64,000 bases of DNA from Dialister hominis. Its GTDB lineage: Bacteria > Bacillota > Negativicutes > Veillonellales > Dialisteraceae. The notes beneath the pieces were generated by a model, which had not been told where the DNA came from, did no database searches, and saw only the letters and a list, made by a program, of their open reading frames with translations. The position numbers and the translations under genes were made by a program. Numbering within the stretch: the first letter of the stretch is position 1; the number at the start of each line of letters is the position of its first letter. Below, piece after piece: positions 55,133 through 63,741 of the stretch. Location: NCBI RefSeq assembly GCF_007164725.1, contig NZ_AP019697.1, forward strand, positions 788,001-852,000. Direction: 5' to 3'.

Positions 55133-56140
55133 TTGAACGAGATAGAAACGGATGAGACGATAAAAAGCAAAAGTCTCAAAATAATTATTATTCTTTTTTT
55201 CACCGGGTTTACTATATTTGCGATGGTAGCAAGCCTTACCCTGGGCTCCGTAGATATTTCTTTCTCAACTATCGTGCATACACTCTTGGGAAATGTCCAG
55301 ACTACTGATGAAATGGTAATCTGGAATATCCGGTTCCCCAGAAATATCGTAGGAGCCCTTGTCGGGGCCAACCTGGCTGTCTCAGGGGCTATACTTCAGG
55401 CAGTCATGAAGAATCCCCTTGCAGATCCTGGAATCGTCGGTGTTTCAAGCGGTGCCGGATTGGCAGGCGTTATCATGCTCATATTTATGCCGGAAGCGTC
55501 TATCCTTCTGACTCCCGTCGCTTTTGTGGGGGCTATGCTTTCTGCGGCAGCTGTTTATGCGCTGGCCTGGAAAAATGGGATACGGCCGACACGAATCATA
55601 CTGGCAGGGGTTGCAGTCAGCGCCTTTCTGGGAAGCGGAATATCTGCCCTGCTGGTGTTCTATTCTGATAAAGTGCAGGGGGCTCTCCTTTGGATGGTCG
55701 GTGGTTTATCTGCAAGAAGCTGGCCGCAGGTAGAGACGCTTTTCCCATACACGATACTGGGGCTTGTTCTTGCCCTGGCCGGATGTAAAGCGCTTACAAT
55801 CCTGAGCCTTGGTGATGAAACGGCAAGAGGGCTTGGTGTGCCTGTCGAGCGTGTACGATTTTCCATGACCGCAGTGGCAGCTCTTTTAGCGGCAGGGGCC
55901 GTCAGCGTTGCTGGATTGATCGGGTTTGTAGGACTCGTGGTCCCGCATATTGTCAGATTGATTATCGGAACGGATTACAAGTATGTCATTCCCGGATCAG
56001 CTATTTTGGGAGCGGGCGTCCTTGTATTCTGCGATACTCTGGGCCGTGTTGCTTTTTCTCCAATAGAAATACCTGCCGGCATTATTATGGCATTTTTAGG
56101 AGCTCCGTTTTTCCTGTACCTGCTTAGGAGGAGTTCATGA
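55133..56140 (+). CDS. FecCD/BtuC-type ABC transporter permease
   Basis: A 335-residue permease with about nine to ten membrane helices: IWNIRFPRNIVGALVGANLAVSGAILQAVMKNPLADPGIVGVSSGAGL, LAGVAVSAFLGSGISALLVF and VAGLIGFVGLVVPHIVRLIIGTDYKYVIPGSAILGA. The family imports cobalamin, heme or iron-siderophores; location after cbi genes favours a corrinoid or cobinamide. It begins with TTG 55133 after AGGAGG. It overlaps the ATPase gene by 4 nt. Confidence 0.92.
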   Translation: MNEIETDETIKSKSLKIIIILFFTGFTIFAMVASLTLGSVDISFSTIVHTLLGNVQTTDEMVIWNIRFPRNIVGALVGANLAVSGAILQAVMKNPLADPGIVGVSSGAGLAGVIMLIFMPEASILLTPVAFVGAMLSAAAVYALAWKNGIRPTRIILAGVAVSAFLGSGISALLVFYSDKVQGALLWMVGGLSARSWPQVETLFPYTILGLVLALAGCKALTILSLGDETARGLGVPVERVRFSMTAVAALLAAGAVSVAGLIGFVGLVVPHIVRLIIGTDYKYVIPGSAILGAGVLVFCDTLGRVAFSPIEIPAGIIMAFLGAPFFLYLLRRSS

Positions 56141-56925
56141 TGAGTGATGATATTGCTATTAAAATATCCGATGTACATGTTTCATTTGGAAATCATCATG
56201 TGCTTAAAGGAGCGAGCGGAGAAATCAAAAAGGGGAGCATTGTTACCTTTTTGGGGAGAAACGGCTGCGGGAAATCAACACTGCTGAAAGTCGTAACCGG
56301 AAATTTAAAGCCGGAAAACGGATCCATTGAAATTGAAGGGCGTACATTGTCCAGCTTTTCCGCCTCCGAGATGGCACAGAAAGTTGCTTTCCTGCCTCAG
56401 GTTCATGAAATCCCACGGGATATGACGACTGAGGAATTGGTAGCATGCGGCAGGTATCCATACCAGCACTGGTGGACAGGTGTTTCCGAGCACGATCGGG
56501 AAATCATTGAACTTGCTATGGAAAAAACAAATACGATACATTTGAAAAATCGTATTGCGGCCAATCTTTCCGGCGGTGAAAGACAGAGAGTCTGGATTGC
56601 CATGGCTCTGGCACAGGAACCTGAAATTTTGATTCTGGATGAACCTACCACGTATCTGGATATCTGCCATCAGCTTGAAGTGCTGGAGCTGATAGAAAAA
56701 CTGAATCAGGATGAGAAATTGACCGTAGTGATGGTTCTTCATGATATTAATCAGGCGATACGTTATTCCCAGGATATCCTCGTGCTTGAAGATGGTATTA
56801 TCAAATATCATGGGAATCCTGTTGAAATCATGACACATGAGACAATCGGTGAAATATTCAAGGTGGATGCGGACATAGAAATAAGACAGGGCAGGCCCAG
56901 TGTTATAGTCAACGGGCTGCTTTAA
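56137..56925 (+). CDS. BtuD/FecE-type ABC transporter ATP-binding protein
   Basis: A 262-residue ABC ATPase: Walker A LGRNGCGKST, Q-loop in VAFLPQVHEIPRDMTTEELVACGRYPYQHW, signature LSGGERQRVWIAMALAQEP, Walker B ILILDEPTTYLDICHQ and H-loop VMVLHDINQAIRYS. All typical of the cobalamin/iron-chelate class. It follows the permease directly; the cognate binding protein is probably the convergent lipoprotein at 58791, now separated by an IS copy. Confidence 0.93.
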   Translation: MMSDDIAIKISDVHVSFGNHHVLKGASGEIKKGSIVTFLGRNGCGKSTLLKVVTGNLKPENGSIEIEGRTLSSFSASEMAQKVAFLPQVHEIPRDMTTEELVACGRYPYQHWWTGVSEHDREIIELAMEKTNTIHLKNRIAANLSGGERQRVWIAMALAQEPEILILDEPTTYLDICHQLEVLELIEKLNQDEKLTVVMVLHDINQAIRYSQDILVLEDGIIKYHGNPVEIMTHETIGEIFKVDADIEIRQGRPSVIVNGLL

Positions 56926-56946
56926 ATCAATCTGCCTAAATGAAAA

Positions 56947-58760
56947 GGGGCTGCAACAAAATGGTTAATCATTTTGTTGCAGCCTCTTTTTTGCGTCTTT
57001 ATTTCATCATTTTTAGCTCTGCTGTAAGCCTTTTACGTAAAAATGCGCGTAAGCCCCCTTACCCCCCATAAGACTTTTAATTATATTGTCTTAGGCGGCA
57101 ATCCTTATACGCATTATTTTTGTGATGTATTTCCTTAAATTATAGCCAAGTGCTACCAGGTATAACTCGGCTTTTACAGAATCTATCCTTTTTCTGACGA
57201 TTCTTTTGTACCATCTGTCATGTTTCATGATTCCAAAAGTTCCTTCAGCCTGGATTGACCGGTTCATTCTTAGCAGGGCTCCATGGATGCTTTCCAGATT
57301 ATCCTGAACCTCCTGGTACATGTTATTCCGTTCTCTGCTCAATGAGATTCTTTTGTTCTTCGGGGTCTTTTTACATTGCTCTGCCAGCGGGCATCCTTGG
57401 CAGTCTTCGCATTCAAATACTTCCTCCTGCCTGCCGTATAAGTTCCCTCTGACCAGATGTCTATAGATAAATTTGAAAGCCCTGTCATTTGGACAACGGA
57501 TGGTTCCATTCTCATCAACTCTAGAGTTTATTGGCCGAAACGGATTGGTATGGTATTTCTTGTCTTTCGTTTCTTTCTTGTACATGGGGAATTTCATATA
57601 CTTTTCCATACCGTGCTGCTCGCAATAGATGTAATTGTTGAAAGATCCATATCCTGCATCTGCCACAGGATACTTAGGATAAGCCCCATAGACTTCGTGG
57701 AATTCCTCCATCAGCGGTACGAAGCAATCCATATCTGAACGATACTGGTTAACATCAATTACGGCAATAAATTCATCGGCAACACCTATTTGGACATTGT
57801 ATGCAGGCAGAAGCTGATCATTTCCCATGTAGTCCGACTTGATTCGCATGAATGTTGCATCCGTATCGGTCTTCGAGTAACTGTTTCTGGAAGTACCGCA
57901 TATCTGTATCTTCTCAACATATTCTTCAAGTTTTGATGTATATGCCTTAAGCTGCTCATACTTGCGTTGATGATCGGACTTGCGATGCCCGCTTCCATGA
58001 ACAAAGGCCGTCTCATCAATCTGCCAGATTTCTTTTAATTTATCCAATACCAGACGCAGATAGTCCGGAGCGTATTCTGTATTGATGTTTACACTCATAT
58101 GGTCATACTTAAGATCATCATTGAGTAACTCAAAAAGGCTGGTAATCTTGGCAAAAAAGCTTGTAGCGGGATTTTTCAGCGGATTTCTTCCATACCCAGC
58201 TGTATTTATTTGCGTTCGCTTCAAACTTGGAACCGTCAATATATATATGCTGCAAATCCACGTTGAGTTTGCCGCAGAGTTCTTTCGTAATTGAATAAAA
58301 GATATCCTTGAGAGAATACTTAAGAAAGCCCTTCACGAAATGACAGAATGTCCGATAGGATGGGGCTTCATAATTCATCAGGTACATATATCTGATGTTA
58401 ACCCTGCAATTATCTTCAAGTTTTCTAAAAGAGCAATATCCTTCTTCTGCGAAACCATAGATAATCGTTTTCAGCATGTTGACGGGATTATACCTGGGTC
58501 TGCCAGCGCCACGCGTCGGTATGTAACGAAGGTACTTTTTAAGATCGATTTCCTCCATAAATCTGTCATACATTAAAACAGGATCATCGACATTGAGAAT
58601 CTCAGAAGGAAACATTGGCAAAATGCCTTGTTCTGCGGTAAAATGATTGCTAGTGTTGTTATTTTTCATTGCAAAAAAATTATAACACGAAAGGCTCTGC
58701 CCCGGACCAAATGATCCGGGGCAGAGCCCTTTTTGTTGGGATGAATTTTGTCACATCCCC
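56947..58760 (-). mobile_element. IS1182-family insertion sequence, copy 2 (defective)
   Basis: 1814 bp, near-identical to 43401-45211 with three single-base insertions in homopolymers and a few substitutions. The left end reads GGGGCTGCAACAAAAT, making the left hairpin (56949-56984) perfect. The right-end hairpin is 58693-58728. No direct repeat and no palindrome is visible in the flanks. It lies in the 3' gap between the transporter ATPase and the convergent binding-protein gene, so it interrupts no gene and supplies terminators to both. Confidence 0.9.
57091..58669 (-). pseudogene. IS1182-family transposase, frameshifted
   Basis: The coding sequence equals the intact copy except for one extra A in an A-run near 58151-58156 (T-run on the coding strand). 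The N-terminal frame (from ATG 58669) therefore stops after 179 residues with KLFCQDYQPF instead of continuing KLFAKITSLF. The remainder stays open in another frame down to 57091. A couple of further substitutions exist (for example KGID to KRID). Without ribosomal slippage it would give no full transposase. Confidence 0.88.
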
Positions 58761-58790
58761 TTTCTTTAATATGAAATCGGATGCAGCCAT

Positions 58791-59723
58791 TTAGCCGTTA
58801 TAGGCCAGATCATACAGCTTCTCCATGGCTTCTGGTGTTCTTACACCAGGATTTAGCAGAAAGAGATCCGAGGGGAGGAAGAAGACCTTATGATTTTCTA
58901 CAGCTTTCAAATGATTCCATGCAGGATTTGAACGCATGTCTTCATCCATCTTCTTGTTGATTTCATCAGCATTTCCCATCGTCACAACAAAGATGATATC
59001 CGGGTCGTCTGCAGTCAGCTGTTCAAGAGAATAAGGAACGGTTTTCCCAGTCAGATTAATATTCTTATGGGAAACGACGACATTGTTCATTTTCAGCAAT
59101 TCTACCATAGATGCACAAATCGATTCAGGAGTTTCGGCAGTAATTGATTTGCCGGTAGCTCTTAATACGGCGACTCTGGCTGGTGTCTTTGCAGATGCCT
59201 TTTTTTCTATATCAGACATCTTGTTATTATAATCAGCTACAATCTTTTTTGCGGCATCTTCCTTGCCATAAACCTGTCCCATAAATTCCAGCAAAGGAAC
59301 GTTATCCTTGATTCCATCATAATTAATCAGGATATAGGGAATCTTGTTGCTTTGAAGCAGCGATTCAAGTTTTGCATCATGACTTTTCTCGCCGATAACA
59401 AAGTCCGGCTTCATTCCCACCAAGGTTTCCATATTGATATGCTGGATAGTGCCGATGATTGGGAGAGATTCTGCCTCAGGAGGAATCGGGCTTGTGGTTA
59501 CAGGTCTTGCAACAGAAGTGCCGCCGACACTATAAGCCATGTTCAGCAGGGGAGCGGTCAGCGTGACGACTCTCTTCGGCTGGGCTTTCATTGTTACCGT
59601 ATGCTCCTCATATTTGTATTGAATGGAACCCTTCTCAGAGGATGTACCTGAAGTTGCACATCCTGCAAGAGCGAAACAGAGTGCAGCCGATACAAGAAGC
59701 GTGCAAATCTTTTTTGGAGACAT
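58791..59723 (-). CDS. Cobalamin/iron-chelate ABC transporter binding lipoprotein (BtuF-like)
   Basis: A 310-residue class III binding protein. Signal peptide with lipobox ALAGC (acylated C22), then YEEHTVTMKAQPKRVVTLTAPLLNMAYSVGG and INMETLVGMKPDFVIGEKSHDAKLESLL, characteristic of periplasmic binding proteins for B12, heme or siderophores. Likely partner of the permease and ATPase at 55.1-56.9 kb, though on the other strand. GGGGAAAA precedes the ATG. cbiK lies upstream on the same strand. Confidence 0.9.
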   Translation of the reverse strand: MSPKKICTLLVSAALCFALAGCATSGTSSEKGSIQYKYEEHTVTMKAQPKRVVTLTAPLLNMAYSVGGTSVARPVTTSPIPPEAESLPIIGTIQHINMETLVGMKPDFVIGEKSHDAKLESLLQSNKIPYILINYDGIKDNVPLLEFMGQVYGKEDAAKKIVADYNNKMSDIEKKASAKTPARVAVLRATGKSITAETPESICASMVELLKMNNVVVSHKNINLTGKTVPYSLEQLTADDPDIIFVVTMGNADEINKKMDEDMRSNPAWNHLKAVENHKVFFLPSDLFLLNPGVRTPEAMEKLYDLAYNG

Positions 59724-59803
59724 TTTTCCCCTTTCTACGAATATAGTTCGTCTGCAGAAGCAGAATAAATATCAAGCCTGATGGATTTTATTGGAGGATT
59801 GTT

Positions 59804-59845
59804 AAAAGAACCTCCTCGGCATAGAATGACGGAGAGGTTCTTTTT
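59804..59845 (-). terminator. Terminator after cbiK (minus strand)
   Basis: AAAAGAACCTC pairs with GAGGTTCTTTT around an interior with a second short stem. On the minus strand it follows the cbiK stop within 25 nt, so cbiK and the lipoprotein gene may be separate units or partly coupled by read-through. Confidence 0.75.
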
Positions 59846-59863
59846 ATCATATCACAAATGGGA

Positions 59864-60853
59864 TTATTTCTGCAGTGCGGACAGCGCTTCTTCAGCTCTG
59901 TTCACATAGATCTGACGGACATTCTTGTTTTCACCAAGTCCATGGATGTAAGTCTTTACAGTAAATCCGTCTTTTTCAAGGATGCTCTTATGAGAATCCG
60001 GATCACTGCCAGCCATATCATTATTTGCATGATCACCAGCGACCATCATGATTGGCATCAGGGTAACTGTCGTATAACCGCCAGCTTTCAGCTTCGGGAT
60101 GACATCTTCAAGATTCGGACGGCCTTCTACGGAGTATACGAACACATTATTCATACCGAGCTGCTGCAGACGATCCTGAATAACAGAATAGTAAGCATTG
60201 CCCGGATGCGGGGTGCCATGAGCCATAATCAAGGTAGCTTCATGCGGTCCCATTTTCGGAATTTGGCTCTTGAGAGCATTTAAGAATTCTACGATCTGAT
60301 CTGGTTCACCTTCGGTGCCCTGGAAATACATAAGAGGCATTGCAAGAGAAAGTTTCTTGAAGTTATTAGCCTGCATCTTGGTAATGATAGAGTCATAGCT
60401 GTATTCCATGCCAGGAATAACATCGAGAGAAACGACGGCAACACGTGTATATCCGTCTGCTTTCAGTTTAGCAAACGCTTCCTCAGGCGTTAACTTCTGA
60501 ATTCCTTCCTTTGCCTTGACTCGATCGATGATGATATGGGAGGTATAAGCTTCATATACAGGTACCCCGGGATTGGCTTCCTGAATGGCTTTTTCTACTG
60601 CATCAATGGTTTTGGCACGAGTGTCTTTAAATGTTGTGCCAAATGTCATTACGAGAATGGCATCTTTGTTTGGCGCATTCTTCATTGCGGGGTTTTCAGA
60701 TGTCCAAACACCTACGGTAGATGCTTCGCGAAGAGCTGGTGTAACATCCTTGACTTCCGGATTCAATTCATAGGCACTTGTCGAAAAACTGGCACCCAAT
60801 GCACAAAGTGCAGCCATAGAGGCAACCACCATACGTCTAACTCCTTTTTTCAT
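59864..60853 (-). CDS. cbiK: Sirohydrochlorin cobaltochelatase CbiK, exported form
   Basis: A 329-residue class II chelatase. DAILVMTFGTTFKDTRAKTIDAVEKAI begins the catalytic domain; metal-site histidines are H212 (IMAHGTPHPGN) and H275 (VAGDHANNDMAG), with Glu in VEGRPNLEDVI. The first 27 residues (MKKGVRRMVVASMAALCALG then AxA at STSA) form a classic cleavable signal peptide. An exported CbiK is known in Desulfovibrio (CbiKP), where its role is debated between cobalt/iron-tetrapyrrole handling and transport. AAAGGAGTGA precedes the ATG. Confidence 0.93.
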   Translation of the reverse strand: MKKGVRRMVVASMAALCALGASFSTSAYELNPEVKDVTPALREASTVGVWTSENPAMKNAPNKDAILVMTFGTTFKDTRAKTIDAVEKAIQEANPGVPVYEAYTSHIIIDRVKAKEGIQKLTPEEAFAKLKADGYTRVAVVSLDVIPGMEYSYDSIITKMQANNFKKLSLAMPLMYFQGTEGEPDQIVEFLNALKSQIPKMGPHEATLIMAHGTPHPGNAYYSVIQDRLQQLGMNNVFVYSVEGRPNLEDVIPKLKAGGYTTVTLMPIMMVAGDHANNDMAGSDPDSHKSILEKDGFTVKTYIHGLGENKNVRQIYVNRAEEALSALQK

Positions 60854-60969
60854 TAGAAAATCACTCCTTTTGCTAAAATTCTGATAGAAATAGAATTATA
60901 AGCAACTCGAGAGAGAATCTGAGCATTTCCCAAGTACTTGATCACAGTCTTGAGTTGTTTTATATCATA

Positions 60970-60998
60970 ACTTTAATACAGGATTATTCTAAAGTCAA
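60970..60998 (-). promoter_or_regulatory. Candidate cbiK promoter
   Basis: On the minus strand: TTGACT (60998-60993), a 17-nt spacer and TAAAGT (60975-60970). The cbiK-mreB gap (60854-61301, 448 nt) is otherwise AT-rich. At 61161-61213 the minus strand has fragments resembling cobalamin-riboswitch boxes, but in the wrong order and upstream of this promoter. Confidence 0.35.
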
Positions 60999-61259
60999 CA
61001 AAAAACACAGAATTAATTAATATATCAATAGAAATAAATTAGAACAATCGGTACGTTTGAAAACATTTATAAATTAAGGTTTAGAATATAAAGCTGCATA
61101 CCAGGAAATAAAAGGAAAATGAAAAATAATACGCTTCTTCTTCAGGATGATTAAAAGCAACAGGAAACCATCCGGAATTTCACCTGGAAGAGCAAATAGC
61201 AAAGCAGGTCTTCTTTACAACAGATAAGCTGGTTTTTGATGATTGTTATACCACAAACA

Positions 61260-61268
61260 TGATATAAT
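61260..61268 (+). promoter_or_regulatory. Extended -10 promoter of the mre genes
   Basis: TGATATAAT, identical to the element before uvrB, 33 nt before mreB. The -35 is weak. Confidence 0.55.
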
Positions 61269-61301
61269 AAATTGTATTACTATAGAAAGGTATAAAAATG
61301 T

Positions 61302-62336
61302 ATGAAAGCATTTTCCGCATTAACGAATAAATTAGGAATCGATCTGGGCTCCTCTCAAGTCCGTATTTTTCGTGATGACAGAGTGGTATTAGAAGAATCC
61401 AGCGTTGCCGTAGTGGATAACATCAACGGCAGAGTTCTGGGATTTGGCACAGACGCATTGATCCGATACCATGAAGAGCCAGAAAATCATTACTTGGCAT
61501 GGCCTGTAAAAAACGGTTCTATTGCTGATTATAACATTGCAAAATCAATGCTGCGCTATTTTATCAATAAGGCGCTTCATCATTCGGTCAGCCGTCCATC
61601 CGTAATGATAGCGGTTCCCTGTGAGACAAGTTCGGTAGCAAGGCATGCATTAGTGGACGCCTTGATGCATGCAGGCGCGAGGCAGGTTTATTTAATCGCC
61701 TCTCCGGCTGCAGCAGCTATCGGGGCTGATTTCAATCTTGAGAATTCCTCGACGATTTTATCCATGGTCATAGGCCGGGATGTTACAAATGTCGGATTAT
61801 ATTGCTGCGGCGGCATCGTCTCTCAGGTGGGAGATGCCTTTGGCGGACATAATATTGATGTTGGAATCTGTCAGTATCTTCAGGATAAATATAATGTCCT
61901 GATAGGAATAGAGCAGGCTGAAAAATTAAAGAGTGAAGTGATTTCTTTAACCCGCGGAGGGAATCAGGATACTTTTACCATACGAGGCAGAAGGATCAGT
62001 GATGGGGTAGAAGTTGTCATCGAACTGTCCCTCGAAGAGCTGAGCCCTGTTATGAAAAAAATCATGAAGCCTGTCTTATCGTCTGTTAAAAGGGCTATAG
62101 CAGAAGCAACACCGGATATGGCAGGCGATCTGCTGAAGAATGGCCTGCTCCTTTCTGGCGGCAGCGCACTATTGTCCGGATTAAAGGACTGGCTTTCTTT
62201 TGAATTGGGGATTCCTGTGCTCGTTCCGGATAATCCCGCAGATATTATTTCAGAAGGCTGCCTGAAAGCTTTTGACAAGCAGAAACATCTTTCTCTCTTG
62301 ATAGAGAATGGTGAAAAATATTATGGAGGCGCTTAA
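61302..62336 (+). CDS. mreB: Divergent MreB, actin-like shape-determining protein
   Basis: A 344-residue actin-fold protein followed by mreC and mreD. The fold is clear (KLGIDLGSSQVRIF, VMIAVPCETSSVARHALVDALMHAGARQVYLI, QYLQDKYNVLIG, GLLLSGGSALLSGLKDWL). Nucleotide motifs are altered: the usual IEEPMAAAIG reads IASPAAAAIG (131-140), losing the catalytic Glu, and DIGGGTT reads IGRDVTN (157-163). It may bind but not hydrolyse ATP. ATG 61302 is 4 nt after an out-of-frame ATG at 61298, which is better spaced from GAAAGG but yields only ten codons. Confidence 0.9.
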   Translation: MKAFSALTNKLGIDLGSSQVRIFRDDRVVLEESSVAVVDNINGRVLGFGTDALIRYHEEPENHYLAWPVKNGSIADYNIAKSMLRYFINKALHHSVSRPSVMIAVPCETSSVARHALVDALMHAGARQVYLIASPAAAAIGADFNLENSSTILSMVIGRDVTNVGLYCCGGIVSQVGDAFGGHNIDVGICQYLQDKYNVLIGIEQAEKLKSEVISLTRGGNQDTFTIRGRRISDGVEVVIELSLEELSPVMKKIMKPVLSSVKRAIAEATPDMAGDLLKNGLLLSGGSALLSGLKDWLSFELGIPVLVPDNPADIISEGCLKAFDKQKHLSLLIENGEKYYGGA

Positions 62337-62338
62337 TC

Positions 62339-63250
62339 GTGATATTTTTTGATAGGAAGAAGATAGTATTTGCCATTCTTCTTTTTATATTTGCAGGAGC
62401 TTGCGGCTGGTTCTGGAGGCACAGAGAATATATTCCCTTTGTTTCCCAGCCTCTTTCCACCGGAGCAGCACCCTTTGAATATGGGGTAAGCCGCGCAGCC
62501 TGGAATACAAGAGATGGATTGGGAATCCTTTCTCAGGTTCTGAATAACTGGAAAGAATTGGATTCTCTTAAAAAAGAAAACGAGAGCCTGAAAGCTGAAC
62601 AGTCAGGTTATAGTGAAATATTGGCTGAAAACATAAGGCTCAGGAGTCTCTTGCAATTCAAGCAGGGTTATAAGCAGTACAATATGCTTGGAGCATCAGT
62701 CATTACGAGAGATTATGGCGGATGGACACAGACCATGGTGATTGACCGCGGAGAAGACAGCGGTTTAAAGAAGTATATGCCGGTTATTGTTCCGCCCGGT
62801 CTGGTCGGATTCATCAGCGAAGTCTATGAAAATTCAGCCCGTGTTCAGCTTCTTCTTGATCCAAGGACTACAGTTGGCGGCATTGTAGAGAGACCGGCTT
62901 CCCGTGTCGTTTCTATGGTATCGGGAAACAGCGGCAGTCCTGACAAGCTTGCCTTTATAAATCTCGCAAGAGAGGCAGATGTCCTAAAGGGTGATGTTAT
63001 CATCACTTCGGGCTATGGCGGAGTTTATCCGAAGGGTCTGGTTATTGGAACAGTTTCTAATGTTGATGTGGATACGATAGGCGGAAGCCAGGTCGCATAT
63101 ATAACGCCGGCTGCTGATTTTTCTCATTTAGAAGAGGTATTCGTTATTACGGATCAAGTACAAAAAACAGCACCCGGGAGTATTACGGCTAATGCACCTA
63201 AGCGTGAACCGCCAATGAACCCCAACAAGGTGCAGGCAGGTGAGAAATAA
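62339..63250 (+). CDS. mreC: Rod shape-determining protein MreC
   Basis: A 303-residue bitopic protein: one N-terminal membrane segment (KIVFAILLFIFAGACGWFW), a coiled coil at about residues 70-100 (ELDSLKKENESLKAEQ) and the MreC beta domain (VITRDYGGWTQTMVIDRGEDSGL, VPPGLVGFISEVYENSARVQLLLDPRTTVGGIV). A low-complexity tail follows. It links cytoplasmic MreB to the periplasmic elongation machinery. GTG 62339 has GGAGG nine bases upstream; the stop overlaps mreD. Confidence 0.95.
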   Translation: MIFFDRKKIVFAILLFIFAGACGWFWRHREYIPFVSQPLSTGAAPFEYGVSRAAWNTRDGLGILSQVLNNWKELDSLKKENESLKAEQSGYSEILAENIRLRSLLQFKQGYKQYNMLGASVITRDYGGWTQTMVIDRGEDSGLKKYMPVIVPPGLVGFISEVYENSARVQLLLDPRTTVGGIVERPASRVVSMVSGNSGSPDKLAFINLAREADVLKGDVIITSGYGGVYPKGLVIGTVSNVDVDTIGGSQVAYITPAADFSHLEEVFVITDQVQKTAPGSITANAPKREPPMNPNKVQAGEK

Positions 63251-63741
63251 TGAGTTCTTTTTCGATAACGATTTTCATACTTGTCGTTATTTTTATTCAG
63301 GCTTCATTTGCTCCAATGCTTTTTCATGGATTGGTCCAGCCGGATCTGATCCTGACCAGTATTGCCATTGCAGCACTTCTTTTTGATAAAAGGAAAGCTT
63401 TTGCCATAGCAATGGCCGGCGGGCTCATTCAGGACATTATCATTGGCAACTTTTTTGGCCTTCATTTACTGCCATACTTATTGATAACAGCGCTTCTGGT
63501 CAGATTTGGAAGAGGAAGATATACACGCCACTGGTATATATCTTTGCTTGCTGTTGTTATGGCAACGATTGTGTACTTGCTGTTCTCCAGTTTGATTTTG
63601 TGGTGGGGAGGAAGTCATTATCTTTCCTATTCCTACTTCTTGAGTCTAGGTATTCCGCTGACTTTCTTAAATGGTCTTTCGTCTATAATCCTTTATAATT
63701 TATTGTGGAGGATGAAGCGTGAAAGTGAGCCCAAATGGTGA
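63250..63741 (+). CDS. mreD: Rod shape-determining protein MreD
   Basis: A 163-residue integral membrane protein with about five helices: SITIFILVVIFIQASFAPMLF, PDLILTSIAIAALLF, FAIAMAGGLIQDIIIGNFFGLHLLPYLLITALLV. The GGLIQDII segment is typical of MreD. It overlaps mreC by one base and the PBP gene by 7 nt. Confidence 0.93.
   Translation: MSSFSITIFILVVIFIQASFAPMLFHGLVQPDLILTSIAIAALLFDKRKAFAIAMAGGLIQDIIIGNFFGLHLLPYLLITALLVRFGRGRYTRHWYISLLAVVMATIVYLLFSSLILWWGGSHYLSYSYFLSLGIPLTFLNGLSSIILYNLLWRMKRESEPKW

Noticed and set aside
43401-58760. Composite transposon made of the two IS1182 copies
   Set aside because: The outer flanks share no target duplication, copy 1 sits in its own palindrome, and the interior holds core genes such as fba.
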